DNA of 64,000 bases from Vibrio astriarenae. Its GTDB lineage: Bacteria > Pseudomonadota > Gammaproteobacteria > Enterobacterales > Vibrionaceae. This document shows, piece by piece, positions 55,498-64,000 of this stretch. Each line of letters opens with the position of its first letter. Within the stretch, counting starts at the first letter, position 1. Both the position numbers and the translations under genes were made by a program. The notes under the pieces are model-generated. The model did not search any database, was not told the origin of the DNA, and saw only the letters and a list, made by a program, of their open reading frames with translations. The stretch lies in the NCBI RefSeq assembly GCF_010587385.1, contig NZ_CP047475.1:2232001-2296000 (forward strand), given 5' to 3'.

Positions 55498-56238
55498 CTA
55501 TTGACGCCAAAGACAAGCACCACCCTTTTCTACGATATCTAATCGAGACTGGTGTGCTTCTAATTCATCGGCAGAAGCATGCAAAACCTTTAGTGGTTTT
55601 CGGCCCACTAGGCGACGGATCTCCTCCCCCCCTTGTTCGCTGCCCTCACTGCCAGCGTTAAATTGCAGCGCCGTTTGTCCACCGGTCATGGCTAGGTAGA
55701 CATCCGCCAAGATCTCCGCATCGAGCAAAGCCCCGTGAAGTACACGAGCTGAGGTATCGATGGTGTAGTGCTTAGCAAGTGAGTCGAGGTTCTTTCTCGC
55801 TGGCATATTCGGCATTTTTTTTGCCATCGCCAGCGTATCGGTCACTTTACACAGTTGAGCGGTTGTCTCATGACTGGCATTAACGCCGGCAAACTCATGA
55901 TCCATAAAGCCCACATCGAAGGGCGCGTTGTGGGCGATAAGCTCAGCGCCACGAATAAAGTCGACAAACTCTTGGTGAATCTCATGATACTCCGGTTTGT
56001 CTCGCAAAAATTCATCGGTGATACCGTGAACTTCTACGGCATCTGGCTGTATTTCACGGTCTGGCTTGATGTAGACGTGATAGTGGCGACCGGTGAGTTT
56101 ACGGTTAATGATTTCAACCGCACCGATTTCGATAATGCGGTGCCCTTCATAGTGCGGACCGCCTTCGCGGTTCATACCCGTGGTTTCCGTATCGAGAACC
56201 ACGATTCTGTGTGTTGTAGAATTGTCGCTAGTATTCAT
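55498..56238 (-). CDS. dnaQ: DNA polymerase III epsilon subunit (proofreading exonuclease)
   Basis: DEDDh 3'-5' exonuclease that corrects errors of the replicative polymerase. 246 residues. Active residues are visible: Asp16 and Glu18 in VLDTETTG, Asp107 in HNAPFDVGF, His168 and Asp173 in LHGALLDAE. QTALQF (about 188-193) is a beta-clamp-binding motif. The C-terminal tail would bind the alpha subunit. Divergent from rnhA across 91 bp, the conserved enterobacterial arrangement. Confidence 0.97.
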   Translation of the reverse strand: MNTSDNSTTHRIVVLDTETTGMNREGGPHYEGHRIIEIGAVEIINRKLTGRHYHVYIKPDREIQPDAVEVHGITDEFLRDKPEYHEIHQEFVDFIRGAELIAHNAPFDVGFMDHEFAGVNASHETTAQLCKVTDTLAMAKKMPNMPARKNLDSLAKHYTIDTSARVLHGALLDAEILADVYLAMTGGQTALQFNAGSEGSEQGGEEIRRLVGRKPLKVLHASADELEAHQSRLDIVEKGGACLWRQ

Positions 56239-56329
56239 ATCAAATTATGTGTCAGACTATATACTTAAAGGTCAATCGAGACCTTTCTCAGTCTCTCTAA
56301 ACCAACGCTGGCAACTATAGTATCAAATC

Positions 56330-56794
56330 ATGACAAAACTCGTGGAAATTTTCACAGACGGATCTTGCTTAGGCAACCCTGGACCTGGCGGCTATGGCAT
56401 TGTCCTGCGCTATAAAGAAAACGAAAAGACATTGGCAAAAGGCTACACTCTCACCACAAACAATCGCATGGAGATGTTGGCAGCCGTTGTGGCACTTCAA
56501 ACACTCAAAGAACCCTGTCAGGTGATCCTTACCACCGATAGCCAATATGTACGCCAGGGCATCACTCAGTGGATCCATAACTGGAAAAAGCGTGACTGGA
56601 AAACAGCAGATAAAAAGCCCGTTAAAAACGCCGATTTATGGAAAGCATTAGATAAAGAGACCCAGCGCCATCAAGTCGATTGGCGATGGGTTAAGGGCCA
56701 CGCTGGACATCGAGAAAACGAGATGTGTGATGAACTTGCAAGAACGGCCGCAGAAAACCCGACGGAAATTGATGAGGGCTACCAAGCCTCTTAA
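56330..56794 (+). CDS. rnhA: Ribonuclease HI
   Basis: Cuts RNA in RNA-DNA hybrids, removing primers and R-loops. 154 residues. Catalytic residues are present: Asp10 in [15 protein letters not shown], Glu48 in NNRMEML, Asp70 in TTDSQYV and a late Asp near 134 in [13 protein letters not shown]. The basic handle [16 protein letters not shown] is visible near residue 85. Divergent from dnaQ. Confidence 0.97.
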   Translation: MTKLVEIFTDGSCLGNPGPGGYGIVLRYKENEKTLAKGYTLTTNNRMEMLAAVVALQTLKEPCQVILTTDSQYVRQGITQWIHNWKKRDWKTADKKPVKNADLWKALDKETQRHQVDWRWVKGHAGHRENEMCDELARTAAENPTEIDEGYQAS

Positions 56795-56841
56795 AGCCAC
56801 GAGTGACTTATTGCGTCGCTACTTCGTTATTGATGGCTCGG

Positions 56842-58803
56842 TTAAGCTTGATGATAGTAACGATGTTTACTGCGATACATCTCATCATCGGCAATTTGAA
56901 ACATATCGTTAGGTGCATGGTCATCACTGTGCACCACACCAATTGAGAAACTGACACGGTGCGCATGACCCGCCTCATCAAACACCTCTGCCCCCATTTG
57001 TGCTTGCTCTAGTTGCCGCTGGAGTGAATGTAACTCGCCCTCACTAACGTCAGGTAAAAGCATCACAAACTCATCCCCACCAACACGATAAACATTAGCA
57101 ACATTGGTAAAAGACGTGTTCTGTAACAGTTTACAACACGCGATAATGAGTTTATCTCCAAGCTCATGACCATAATGGTCATTCACTGGCTTTAAGCCAT
57201 TAATGTCGATAACGACTAAAGCAAACTGGCCAATCTCATCATTCTCAAGCTTTTGTTTTAAATAGTTAAAATCATCATCAAAAGCCAAGCGGTTAAGACT
57301 ATGCGTAAGGCCATCACAACGACCTATTCGTTCAAGTTCAATCCAAGAGGCTAATTGTTGGCAATAAATGTCCATCAACACCTGCTCTTCATCTTTCAGC
57401 AAAAGAGGTTTATGGGAGATATGACCTTGCACCTTATCAAAGGAAGACAACAGTTCTAGATGGCTTCCCTCATGCCTTTGGTACGTAAACTTAACGACTT
57501 CAAACTCAAAGAGCATCGTCAGCTGATCTTGTACCAGCTGCGGTAGCCCCCGATACCCGATGGATGAAAAGTCACTGATATTTTGCAAGATGAGATCAAG
57601 CATTTTACTGTGCCTTGCTTCTCTATTTAGAGTTTGCTGCAGTGCTTTGGTTTTTTCTACAACCTGCTCCTCTAGGCGAGCATTAAAGGTTTCAAGCTGC
57701 TGATTTTTATTTGCTATCGTGATGTTGGCTTCTTCCAGCTTTAGGTTTGAAGACTTTAACTCTGCCACCTGCAGACTAATACGGCTTCTTTGTGCCTTAA
57801 TCAGTCTCTCAATGTTTCGTAGTTCACTAAAAACGTACTTAAATGGGCGGTTTATTGCACTTGCCTCGCCACCACGCGAGAGTTCGAGCACCACTTGGTT
57901 AATACGTGAAAACTGGCGACTAAATAAGTGGTTCACCAGCCAGACCAACGCTACGGAAACCAAAAACACAACCCCAATAACCCGTCTCATCTGGTTCTGA
58001 TAGACGGTCAACTGCTCGGTCCTTGCTGTATCTGACAAAGAATAAATCAGCTGAAGCTCAAAAGGTTGACTTATAGTCGGGTGATTTATCGTCAAGTTAC
58101 GTGATAGTACAGAGTCACCGTCAACACTTGGTATTGGATGGGGTGGTCGAAACTCGATTGACTCTTCTTCAAGAAGCAATGGCTTGACTCTCGAAGATAA
58201 ACTTTTGTAATCAATTAATATTATGATATAGCCCTGAGGCTCGTACTGACTGACTTTCTCCAGTGTAAAAGGCAGCAACGGAGCAACAAAAGCGACCCCT
58301 CTCCCCTCTCCGGCATCAACGAGCAATGGTTCTTGGTAATGCAGTGTGAAGCCTAAGCCGGAAGAGAGTATCGCTTGCTGATCCCTAATCTGCTTAATCA
58401 GGCCACTATTCTCAAAATGATACACACTGCCACTTGCTTCGTAAGCGATATCCCAGCCTCGGTCCGCAAAGTAGACGGTGGCATCGATATCAGTAAGGCC
58501 AATGAAGTCATTGATCTTTCTCTGCATCGGTGACGAATAAAAGATGTTATTGGTTGCTTGAATAACAAACCGGTCGGCAGAATAGAGAGCAACGGTATCA
58601 AGAAGACGAGTAACATCAGTGCGAATGGTAGCAAGGACAGCAGAGTCGGTATTATTAAGTTGCCTTGTCTTCTGCTCCTGTAAAAAAGTCACCTGCGTGT
58701 CGATGAAATAGTGACTGAGGTACAGCAACGGTAGAAGGGTGCATGAAGCCACCAGCACAATCAGTGCAACCCTGATATTAATTGTTGGAAGTTCTCTTCT
58801 CAT
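56842..58803 (-). CDS. Membrane diguanylate cyclase (GGDEF) with periplasmic sensor
   Basis: 653 residues. TM1 about 11-32, a large periplasmic sensor region about 33-270, TM2 about 274-294, a HAMP-like and long coiled-coil stretch about 295-400, then a linker and a GGDEF domain about 490-650. The catalytic signature RVGGDEF is at 573-579, and DINGLKPVNDHYGHELGD holds the metal and GTP-binding residues, so it should make c-di-GMP. No RxxD inhibitory site is seen before GGDEF. The start overlaps the solute-binding protein stop by 4 bp (ATGA), so the pair is translationally coupled. Confidence 0.88.
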   Translation of the reverse strand: MRRELPTINIRVALIVLVASCTLLPLLYLSHYFIDTQVTFLQEQKTRQLNNTDSAVLATIRTDVTRLLDTVALYSADRFVIQATNNIFYSSPMQRKINDFIGLTDIDATVYFADRGWDIAYEASGSVYHFENSGLIKQIRDQQAILSSGLGFTLHYQEPLLVDAGEGRGVAFVAPLLPFTLEKVSQYEPQGYIIILIDYKSLSSRVKPLLLEEESIEFRPPHPIPSVDGDSVLSRNLTINHPTISQPFELQLIYSLSDTARTEQLTVYQNQMRRVIGVVFLVSVALVWLVNHLFSRQFSRINQVVLELSRGGEASAINRPFKYVFSELRNIERLIKAQRSRISLQVAELKSSNLKLEEANITIANKNQQLETFNARLEEQVVEKTKALQQTLNREARHSKMLDLILQNISDFSSIGYRGLPQLVQDQLTMLFEFEVVKFTYQRHEGSHLELLSSFDKVQGHISHKPLLLKDEEQVLMDIYCQQLASWIELERIGRCDGLTHSLNRLAFDDDFNYLKQKLENDEIGQFALVVIDINGLKPVNDHYGHELGDKLIIACCKLLQNTSFTNVANVYRVGGDEFVMLLPDVSEGELHSLQRQLEQAQMGAEVFDEAGHAHRVSFSIGVVHSDDHAPNDMFQIADDEMYRSKHRYYHQA

Positions 58804-60014
58804 TTCAACCTCTTTTGATACTTAGAAAAGAACTCTTCAAAGAAAAACGCCGCCTGATCGATAGGCATACCCTCATCAACTCGCTGTAAGGTTCGCGCCA
58901 GTGATTCCCAACCAATACTTAATCTCGGGTCGATAGGCATAGGTTGTGCGCGCAAATATTGCTCGTAGATTGCCTTTTCCAGAGCTGAATAATGTTTATC
59001 ATTATTTAAAGAAGAGACCGCCGAAACGTGGTAAGCCTCTCTTTTTAATTCCGAAAGAAACACAGGATCTTGAATTAACTCGATGAACTTTCTGAGAACA
59101 TCACGCTTGCTCGTCTCTGCCAAGGCAACCTCAGTAATGGCGATGACTTTCCCTCCTGAAAAAGAGATCATCTCCTTGTCTCGCCAAGTTGGTAGCGTTG
59201 GTGCGATAGCAAGATGGCTCTTTGCATAAGGTGCAGGAAGATGACTCAGCGCCCAGTCACCATCAATTAAATAGTCAACCTCACCATTGAGCAATTTTTC
59301 ACGACCACATTGATGATCGCAATCCGCAACGATCACCCCTAATTCAATCAGACTTCGAACAAAAGTGAGGGTCTGCTCTGTGGCTTGTTGGTCGAATTCA
59401 AAACTTACCAACGGTGAAGTTGGATAATACAGAGAGAAAAAGGCGTTAAAAAAATAGGCGTCGTTCAACGTTATAGCGAGAATGGGTTTATCCATCAAGC
59501 GAGAAGCCGATATCAGAGCTTCCCAACTGGTCGCAGGTTTGGTTACTCGGCGTTTATCGTAATAAAGCATAAGGTGATTGCCGAGAGATAAGGGAACACC
59601 AAAAAACTGTCCATCTAAACTCAATGAATCGATGCTCCGCTGCTCGAATAGTGTTTTATCTACCCAGTCATTGGGAAACGGTGAAAGCCCCATATAGTCA
59701 TGAAGGCCAATAAAGTCTGAAGGCATCCAAACAAGATCGGGGACATACGTACCAAATAGCTGTGCGATAAGCAGTTCAGAGCGTAGCTCAAAGGTCGAGC
59801 TAAACTGACGAATGGCAAGCTCATTTCCAGTCTCATGTTGAAAGCGTATTGCAGCTATATCTAGCAAGTCGCCCTGAAATGATGACCAAACTTCGATAGA
59901 GAGCGGAGAATTTGGATTCTCATTCAAACTGGAGTCAATATCTTCGGTTTCTCCAAAAGCCGATGCAGAAACCAATAACAGCAGAGAATTTATGAATAGA
60001 CGAACAGCACGCAA
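58800..60014 (-). CDS. Periplasmic solute-binding protein coupled to a diguanylate cyclase
   Basis: 404 residues with a signal peptide (MRAVRLFINSLLLLVSASAFG). The mature part resembles sugar-type extracellular binding proteins (family 1): PLSIEVWSSFQGDLLDIAAIRFQ near residue 37, LVWMPSDFIGLHDY near residue 93, and LIDGDWALSHLPAPYAKSHLAIAP near residue 248. A DCDHQCG pair of Cys may form a disulfide. No ABC permease or ATPase lies nearby; instead the diguanylate cyclase overlaps its end. A ligand-sensing role for the periplasmic face of that enzyme is inference. The ligand is unknown. Confidence 0.8.
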   Translation of the reverse strand: MRAVRLFINSLLLLVSASAFGETEDIDSSLNENPNSPLSIEVWSSFQGDLLDIAAIRFQHETGNELAIRQFSSTFELRSELLIAQLFGTYVPDLVWMPSDFIGLHDYMGLSPFPNDWVDKTLFEQRSIDSLSLDGQFFGVPLSLGNHLMLYYDKRRVTKPATSWEALISASRLMDKPILAITLNDAYFFNAFFSLYYPTSPLVSFEFDQQATEQTLTFVRSLIELGVIVADCDHQCGREKLLNGEVDYLIDGDWALSHLPAPYAKSHLAIAPTLPTWRDKEMISFSGGKVIAITEVALAETSKRDVLRKFIELIQDPVFLSELKREAYHVSAVSSLNNDKHYSALEKAIYEQYLRAQPMPIDPRLSIGWESLARTLQRVDEGMPIDQAAFFFEEFFSKYQKRLK

Positions 60015-60160
60015 ACTAATAACTCACTAACCAAACCTATGCGACAAAACATCACCTGTTATGCATATAAAGGGATAGCTTTGTGCAAACGTAAAGTAAC
60101 ACGGTTCTCACGTAATAACAGGAGTATTTTCATACTAAAGATGATACAACTCAACGTTGA

Positions 60161-60910
60161 TTACAATTGTCTTCGGGATCCCACTCGCGAGCCAATCTTG
60201 GAATAGTTGACTAGGGGCGACAGCCTACGTTTTAGCTGCCAGTGAGGTTTTATTGGTTTAAGTGGACACGTTCGTTTGCGAGCAACAATAAAATACAGGC
60301 TACCTGCTGGGCGGCACCATTGCCCTAGACTGTTTTCTAACCAAGTCCAAAACGTTCGATTAAATTGATAAGGGAAGACCGCATAACCATCACACTCAAT
60401 CACTTCATAGTTAAGGACACCAAGCCAGTCTTTAATGCGTGAAGGAGTAAACATTCGCCCACTCCAAGGCAGATTGTTTTTACGCCATGGCAGCAAACTG
60501 GAGATGCCGGTTAAACTCAATGGGTTAAAGCCCGTCAGAATAAGATAGCCGTCATCGATCATAATCCGATCAATTTCCCGTAGTAAACGGTGGGGGTCAT
60601 CACAAAAGTCGAGCTGATGAGCTAAAATTACTGCATCAAAACTCTTTTCAATAAATGGAAGCTCAAAAGGGTCTGCAATCACACTCGCAATAGGGTTATC
60701 GCGGTCGAGATTAACTTGATGTTGAATATTGCAATGACAACTGGCAAGCTCACTACTTAAGCCACCAAGTTTAAGTAGATGATAGCCAAACAATTTAGGG
60801 CACCATTCATCTAAGCGAAGTTGGATTGACTCACTCACCCAGTGACCGTTTTGCAGTTCACTCCAAGTGGTGGGTTTATTCAGTTCCTTTTTACTACGAG
60901 CTGGCTTCAT
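60161..60910 (-). CDS. yafS: Class I SAM-dependent methyltransferase (YafS)
   Basis: 249 residues. A methyltransferase core with ADPFELPFIEKSFDAVILAHQLDF near residue 79, DGYLILTGFNPLSLTG near residue 119, and a basic tail. The glycine-rich SAM loop (usually GxGxG) is poorly kept: the corresponding region reads LKLGGLSSELAS. Conserved next to gloB and mltD in E. coli and here; the substrate is unknown. Divergent from gloB with a 30-bp gap. Confidence 0.82.
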   Translation of the reverse strand: MKPARSKKELNKPTTWSELQNGHWVSESIQLRLDEWCPKLFGYHLLKLGGLSSELASCHCNIQHQVNLDRDNPIASVIADPFELPFIEKSFDAVILAHQLDFCDDPHRLLREIDRIMIDDGYLILTGFNPLSLTGISSLLPWRKNNLPWSGRMFTPSRIKDWLGVLNYEVIECDGYAVFPYQFNRTFWTWLENSLGQWCRPAGSLYFIVARKRTCPLKPIKPHWQLKRRLSPLVNYSKIGSRVGSRRQL

Positions 60911-60940
60911 CCGTAACCTACATCATCTAGAGATTCAACT

Positions 60941-61699
60941 ATGTTACCTGTCAAAAGCATACCTGCATTTAACGATAATTACATCTGGCTAATTGAAAAT
61001 AGCCAACAAGGGTGTGCGGTGGTTGACCCCGGTGATGCCCAACCTGTTCTCGATTATCTTGCTAAGCATAATCTTGAATTAGAAGCCATTTTGATTACTC
61101 ACCATCACAATGACCATATCGGTGGTGTCGCTGAGTTAGTTCGCCAGAACCCCAATGTTGATGTGTTAGGTCCTCTCAACGAGCCTATTCCTACCGTAAC
61201 GCAAACTCTGCAAGGGGGCGATCAGTTTGAACTGTTTGGCGAGCGCTTTTTAGTTCTCGACTTGGAAGGACATACTTCTGGTCATATTGGTTTTGTTGGC
61301 GACGGTAAACTGTTTTGTGGCGACGTACTGTTTTCTGGTGGCTGTGGTCGCGTATTTGAGGGAACAATGGAGCAGATGTGGCAATCGCTAGACAAACTCG
61401 CAAAACTACCCATTGAAACTGAAGTTTACTGCGCCCACGAATACACCCTGAGCAACCTTGCTTTTGCGCTTGCCGTTGAGCCAGAAAACCCACACTTACT
61501 CGCTTACCGTGATGAAGTGATTCGCCTACGCGGCTTAGAGCGACCGACTCTACCTACGACAATAGAGCTAGAAAAACGTATCAATCCATTCCTGCGCCTG
61601 GAAGAGGTCGCAGTGTTGAAATCCGTGACCAATCGCACACCAGCTAACGACCCGCTGTCTGTTTTTACCGCTTTACGTGAGTGGAAAAACGAATTTTGA
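60941..61699 (+). CDS. gloB: Hydroxyacylglutathione hydrolase (glyoxalase II)
   Basis: Hydrolyses S-lactoylglutathione in methylglyoxal detoxification. 252 residues of metallo-beta-lactamase fold. The metal-binding THHHNDH is at residues 53-59, with further metal ligands in [10 protein letters not shown] (His about 110), [13 protein letters not shown] and CAHEYTLSN. The C-terminal domain binding glutathione ([15 protein letters not shown]) is complete. Placed before mltD as in E. coli. Confidence 0.96.
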   Translation: MLPVKSIPAFNDNYIWLIENSQQGCAVVDPGDAQPVLDYLAKHNLELEAILITHHHNDHIGGVAELVRQNPNVDVLGPLNEPIPTVTQTLQGGDQFELFGERFLVLDLEGHTSGHIGFVGDGKLFCGDVLFSGGCGRVFEGTMEQMWQSLDKLAKLPIETEVYCAHEYTLSNLAFALAVEPENPHLLAYRDEVIRLRGLERPTLPTTIELEKRINPFLRLEEVAVLKSVTNRTPANDPLSVFTALREWKNEF

Positions 61700-61771
61700 C
61701 AATCCTCCCCTTGCCTAGAGGATATTGACGAAAGTATTATCAGCAGCCGAATTGAAAAATAGGCTGTATTT

Positions 61772-63349
61772 ATGCGCGTACTCATCTGTGGTTTGTTAGG
61801 GACGATCTTAGTTGGTTGTCAGGTCGCTCCTAACCCCAACTCTGACTCACAACCTAAAGAGACATCAAAGGACGAAGTGAGCCAAGTGGAAGAATCCACT
61901 GCTGTGCAGCAGCCTGAAACTGATGCAACACCTAAGCTGGCGAAAGAGCCTGTTGTCACACCTCAGTCTCAAGAAGATGTGTGGCAACGCATTGCAATGC
62001 AACTTGAGATGCCAATCCCACAGCACAAAACCGTCGACTACTACCGAACTTGGTATTTGAAGCACCCTGGGCATCTGCGCACTGTATCTCAACGTGCACA
62101 ACCTTTTATGCACTTGATTGTTGAGAAGATTGAAGAGCGCGATCTACCAATGGAGCTCGCTTTATTGCCTATCGTTGAAAGCTCATTCGATGCGTTCGCC
62201 TATTCACATGGTCGTGCCGCGGGTTTGTGGCAATTTGTCCCTGCCACCGGTAAAGCGATGGGCTTAGAGCAAAACTTTTGGTATGACGGTCGCCGTGATG
62301 TTTCAGCATCCACCGATGCCGCACTGGATTATCTCACCCAACAAAGCCGTCGCTTCGATGGTGATTGGTCACACGCTATTGCTGCCTACAACAGTGGTGG
62401 TGGTCGCGTAAACAGTGCCATTCGTAAAAACCGCAACGCAGGCAAACCAACCGATTTCTTCTCTTTAGACCTTCCTAAAGAGACCAGTGGCTACCTACCT
62501 AAACTGTTAGCACTTGCAGACATCGTTGCGAATCAAGAGAAGTACGGCATAGATATTCCAGCCATCGCTAACGAAAAAGTCGTCACTCAGATTGATCCAG
62601 AAGAGCAACTCGACCTCGCGGTTGCTGCGGAGTATGCAGGGATTAGCGTAAAAGAGCTGCAAGGCCTCAACCCTGCCTACAACCAATGGTCAACAGCACC
62701 AGAGACGTACCACCAGCTTTTGCTTCCTACGTCATCAGTACAGCAATTCAAGGAAAACCTAGAAGCAAATCGTGGTAAAGGCGTGCGCTTAGTTCGCTAC
62801 CAAGTAAAATCTGGCGATAGCCTTAGCGTCATTGCTCAGCGCCACAATACGACCTCGCAGGTGATCCGCACAGCGAATGGCCTGAGCGACGACAATATTC
62901 GCATCGGGCAACACCTCATGGTGCCGAACTCAATCAAAGATGACCAAGCGTATGCGTTAACCGCAAGCAACCGTCTAAAGAGCACACAGGCGCAATCTCG
63001 TGGCCAGTATAAGCTCAACCATCAAGTGAAGAGCGGTGAAAGCTTGTGGACGATTGCGAGAGCACACAGTGTCTCCTACCGATCACTTGCACAATGGAAT
63101 GGTATGGCACCGAACGATACATTGCGTGTGGGCCAAAGCCTTGTCGTGTGGAAAGAGGGGAAAGAGGGCTCAATTATTCGCACCGTCATCTATAACGTTC
63201 GCTCTGGTGATACCATTAGCGGCATTGCCGACAAATTCAAAGTAAAGAGTCGTGACGTTGTGAAATGGAACGAGCTACATAACCAGAAATATCTTCAGCC
63301 AGGTCAGCGTCTTAAGCTCTATGTTGATGTTACGAAGGTGAGTGTGTAA
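61772..63349 (+). CDS. mltD: Membrane-bound lytic transglycosylase D
   Basis: Cleaves peptidoglycan in the periplasm from an outer-membrane lipoprotein anchor. 525 residues. Lipobox LVGC gives Cys16. The SLT domain (about 105-225) has catalytic Glu136 in LLPIVESSFDAFAYS. Three LysM peptidoglycan-binding repeats lie at about 342-385, 416-459 and 473-516, with a Ser/Gln linker between the first two. E. coli MltD has two LysM repeats, so this one carries one more. Stop and the next start overlap by one base. Confidence 0.95.
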   Translation: MRVLICGLLGTILVGCQVAPNPNSDSQPKETSKDEVSQVEESTAVQQPETDATPKLAKEPVVTPQSQEDVWQRIAMQLEMPIPQHKTVDYYRTWYLKHPGHLRTVSQRAQPFMHLIVEKIEERDLPMELALLPIVESSFDAFAYSHGRAAGLWQFVPATGKAMGLEQNFWYDGRRDVSASTDAALDYLTQQSRRFDGDWSHAIAAYNSGGGRVNSAIRKNRNAGKPTDFFSLDLPKETSGYLPKLLALADIVANQEKYGIDIPAIANEKVVTQIDPEEQLDLAVAAEYAGISVKELQGLNPAYNQWSTAPETYHQLLLPTSSVQQFKENLEANRGKGVRLVRYQVKSGDSLSVIAQRHNTTSQVIRTANGLSDDNIRIGQHLMVPNSIKDDQAYALTASNRLKSTQAQSRGQYKLNHQVKSGESLWTIARAHSVSYRSLAQWNGMAPNDTLRVGQSLVVWKEGKEGSIIRTVIYNVRSGDTISGIADKFKVKSRDVVKWNELHNQKYLQPGQRLKLYVDVTKVSV

Positions 63350-64000
63350 TGAACGGTTCAAGCAACCCTTTAATCATGGTGCTCGATATTTTTCGCGCGC
63401 CATCGGCCGCTTTTCTTGCGCTCTATCAACGTGGCGCATGGGGGTGGCAGACTTATATTTTCTTAATTCTTAGCCCCTTCCTATTTTGGGGCGCGTATTT
63501 CGATCTTGCTGATTTTGAAACTATGCGTCAGGTGCTTGTGTCGCAGTTACCCAATGCGACGCCTGAGCAGATTGCTCAGATTGATGCCAATACGCTAATG
63601 GCCAGTGAAATCATCAGCGATATCGCAGGCCGAACTCTCACCATTATCATGTTGACGTTCTGGTTTAACTTAGCCACGAAAAATAACCAACTGCAGCTTG
63701 GTTTTTGGAAATGGTTTGCAGCGGCAACCGTGATGATTTTTCCTGCTGTGATTGGCGATCTTGCTAGCTATGTGAGTGTACTGCTTAAACACGGTGATGT
63801 GATGATTTATGCCGCTGACCTAAATAGCCTCAACGGTCTGATCAAACTGCCGCTGGGACATAACTGGTCACAATTTGCGAGCTCATTCCCGCTGTTAATG
63901 CCTTGGTATATCGTGCTAGGTTTCGCAGCACTAGGCACTTGGACACAGCTTGAGCGTGGTCCAGCACTGGTGATTGCCACGTTACCTTGGATTGCCTTTT
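63349..64000 (+). CDS. Yip1-family integral membrane protein (3' partial)
   Basis: At least 217 residues before the window edge, so the C-terminus is missing. Begins MNGSSNPLIMVLDIFRAPSAAFLALYQ and shows at least four hydrophobic segments, with LTIIMLTFWFNLATKN and LMPWYIVLGFAALGTWTQLERG, as in bacterial YIP1-domain proteins. The ATG overlaps the mltD TAA by one base, so translation is coupled. Function unknown. Confidence 0.78.
   Translation, partial: MNGSSNPLIMVLDIFRAPSAAFLALYQRGAWGWQTYIFLILSPFLFWGAYFDLADFETMRQVLVSQLPNATPEQIAQIDANTLMASEIISDIAGRTLTIIMLTFWFNLATKNNQLQLGFWKWFAAATVMIFPAVIGDLASYVSVLLKHGDVMIYAADLNSLNGLIKLPLGHNWSQFASSFPLLMPWYIVLGFAALGTWTQLERGPALVIATLPWIAF

Overview
The window is chromosomal DNA of a gammaproteobacterium, almost certainly a Vibrio. 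The main signs are a sheathed-polar-flagellum gene block with flgO, flgP and flgT beside cheV-cheR and flgA-flgM-flgN, sigma-54 promoters in front of several flagellar operons, a chitobiase with outer-membrane porins, the order seqA-ybfF-DUF2788-fldA-fur, and a dense tRNA-Met/Leu/Gln array. I see no prophage, insertion sequence or CRISPR array.

Layout. (1) 1-1829: end of a tctA-type transporter permease and a D-2-hydroxyacid dehydrogenase. (2) 1970-9159: pgm and seqA on the minus strand, with a strong hairpin and T-run between them, then ybfF, a DUF2788 membrane protein, fldA, a DUF4442 hotdog protein, fur, pth (TTG start) and ychF. (3) 9436-11967: 19 tRNA genes (4 Met-CAT, 9 Leu-TAG, 6 Gln-TTG) with repeated spacers. 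(4) 12648-31125: the flagellar and chemotaxis block. On the minus strand are a flagellin, flgL, flgK, flgJ, flgI, flgH, flgG, flgF, flgE, flgD, flgC, flgB, cheR and cheV. Then come flgA, flgM and flgN on the plus strand, flgP and flgO on the minus strand, and flgT on the plus strand. Sigma-54 (-24/-12) sites precede flgB, flgF, flgK, flgO and flgT, a weaker one precedes the flagellin, and a sigma-28-type site precedes flgM. (5) 31227-43191: an OmpA-type protein, gltX, a DUF2799 lipoprotein, an OprD-type porin, a CueR-type promoter driving copA and an overlapping DUF411 gene, a KdgM-type porin and a GH20 hexosaminidase. (6) 43608-49835: a TraB/GumN protein, tRNA-Pro with a decayed partial copy, a DUF3149 gene interrupted by an in-frame TGA, smrA, rluF, upp, and purM-purN behind a PurR box. 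(7) 49929-64000: a YafJ-type amidotransferase, gmhA, fadE behind a FadR box, a TIGR03503 protein, dnaQ/rnhA, a diguanylate cyclase overlapping a solute-binding protein, yafS, gloB, mltD and the start of a Yip1-type membrane protein.

How the parts work together. The flagellar block encodes rod, hook, hook-filament junction, L and P rings, the H-ring proteins FlgO/P/T, the anti-sigma factor FlgM and two chemotaxis adaptation proteins; its promoter signals fit the Vibrio sigma-54 then sigma-28 hierarchy. Most other genes are housekeeping genes in conserved neighbourhoods.

The least routine items are the solute-binding-protein/diguanylate-cyclase pair inserted in the rnhA-yafS-gloB-mltD neighbourhood, the face-to-face sigma-54 promoters of flgO and flgT, the interrupted DUF3149 gene, the tRNA-Pro remnant, the seqA-pgm hairpin and the tRNA amplification. 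All identifications come from reading motifs and gene order; no database search was run.
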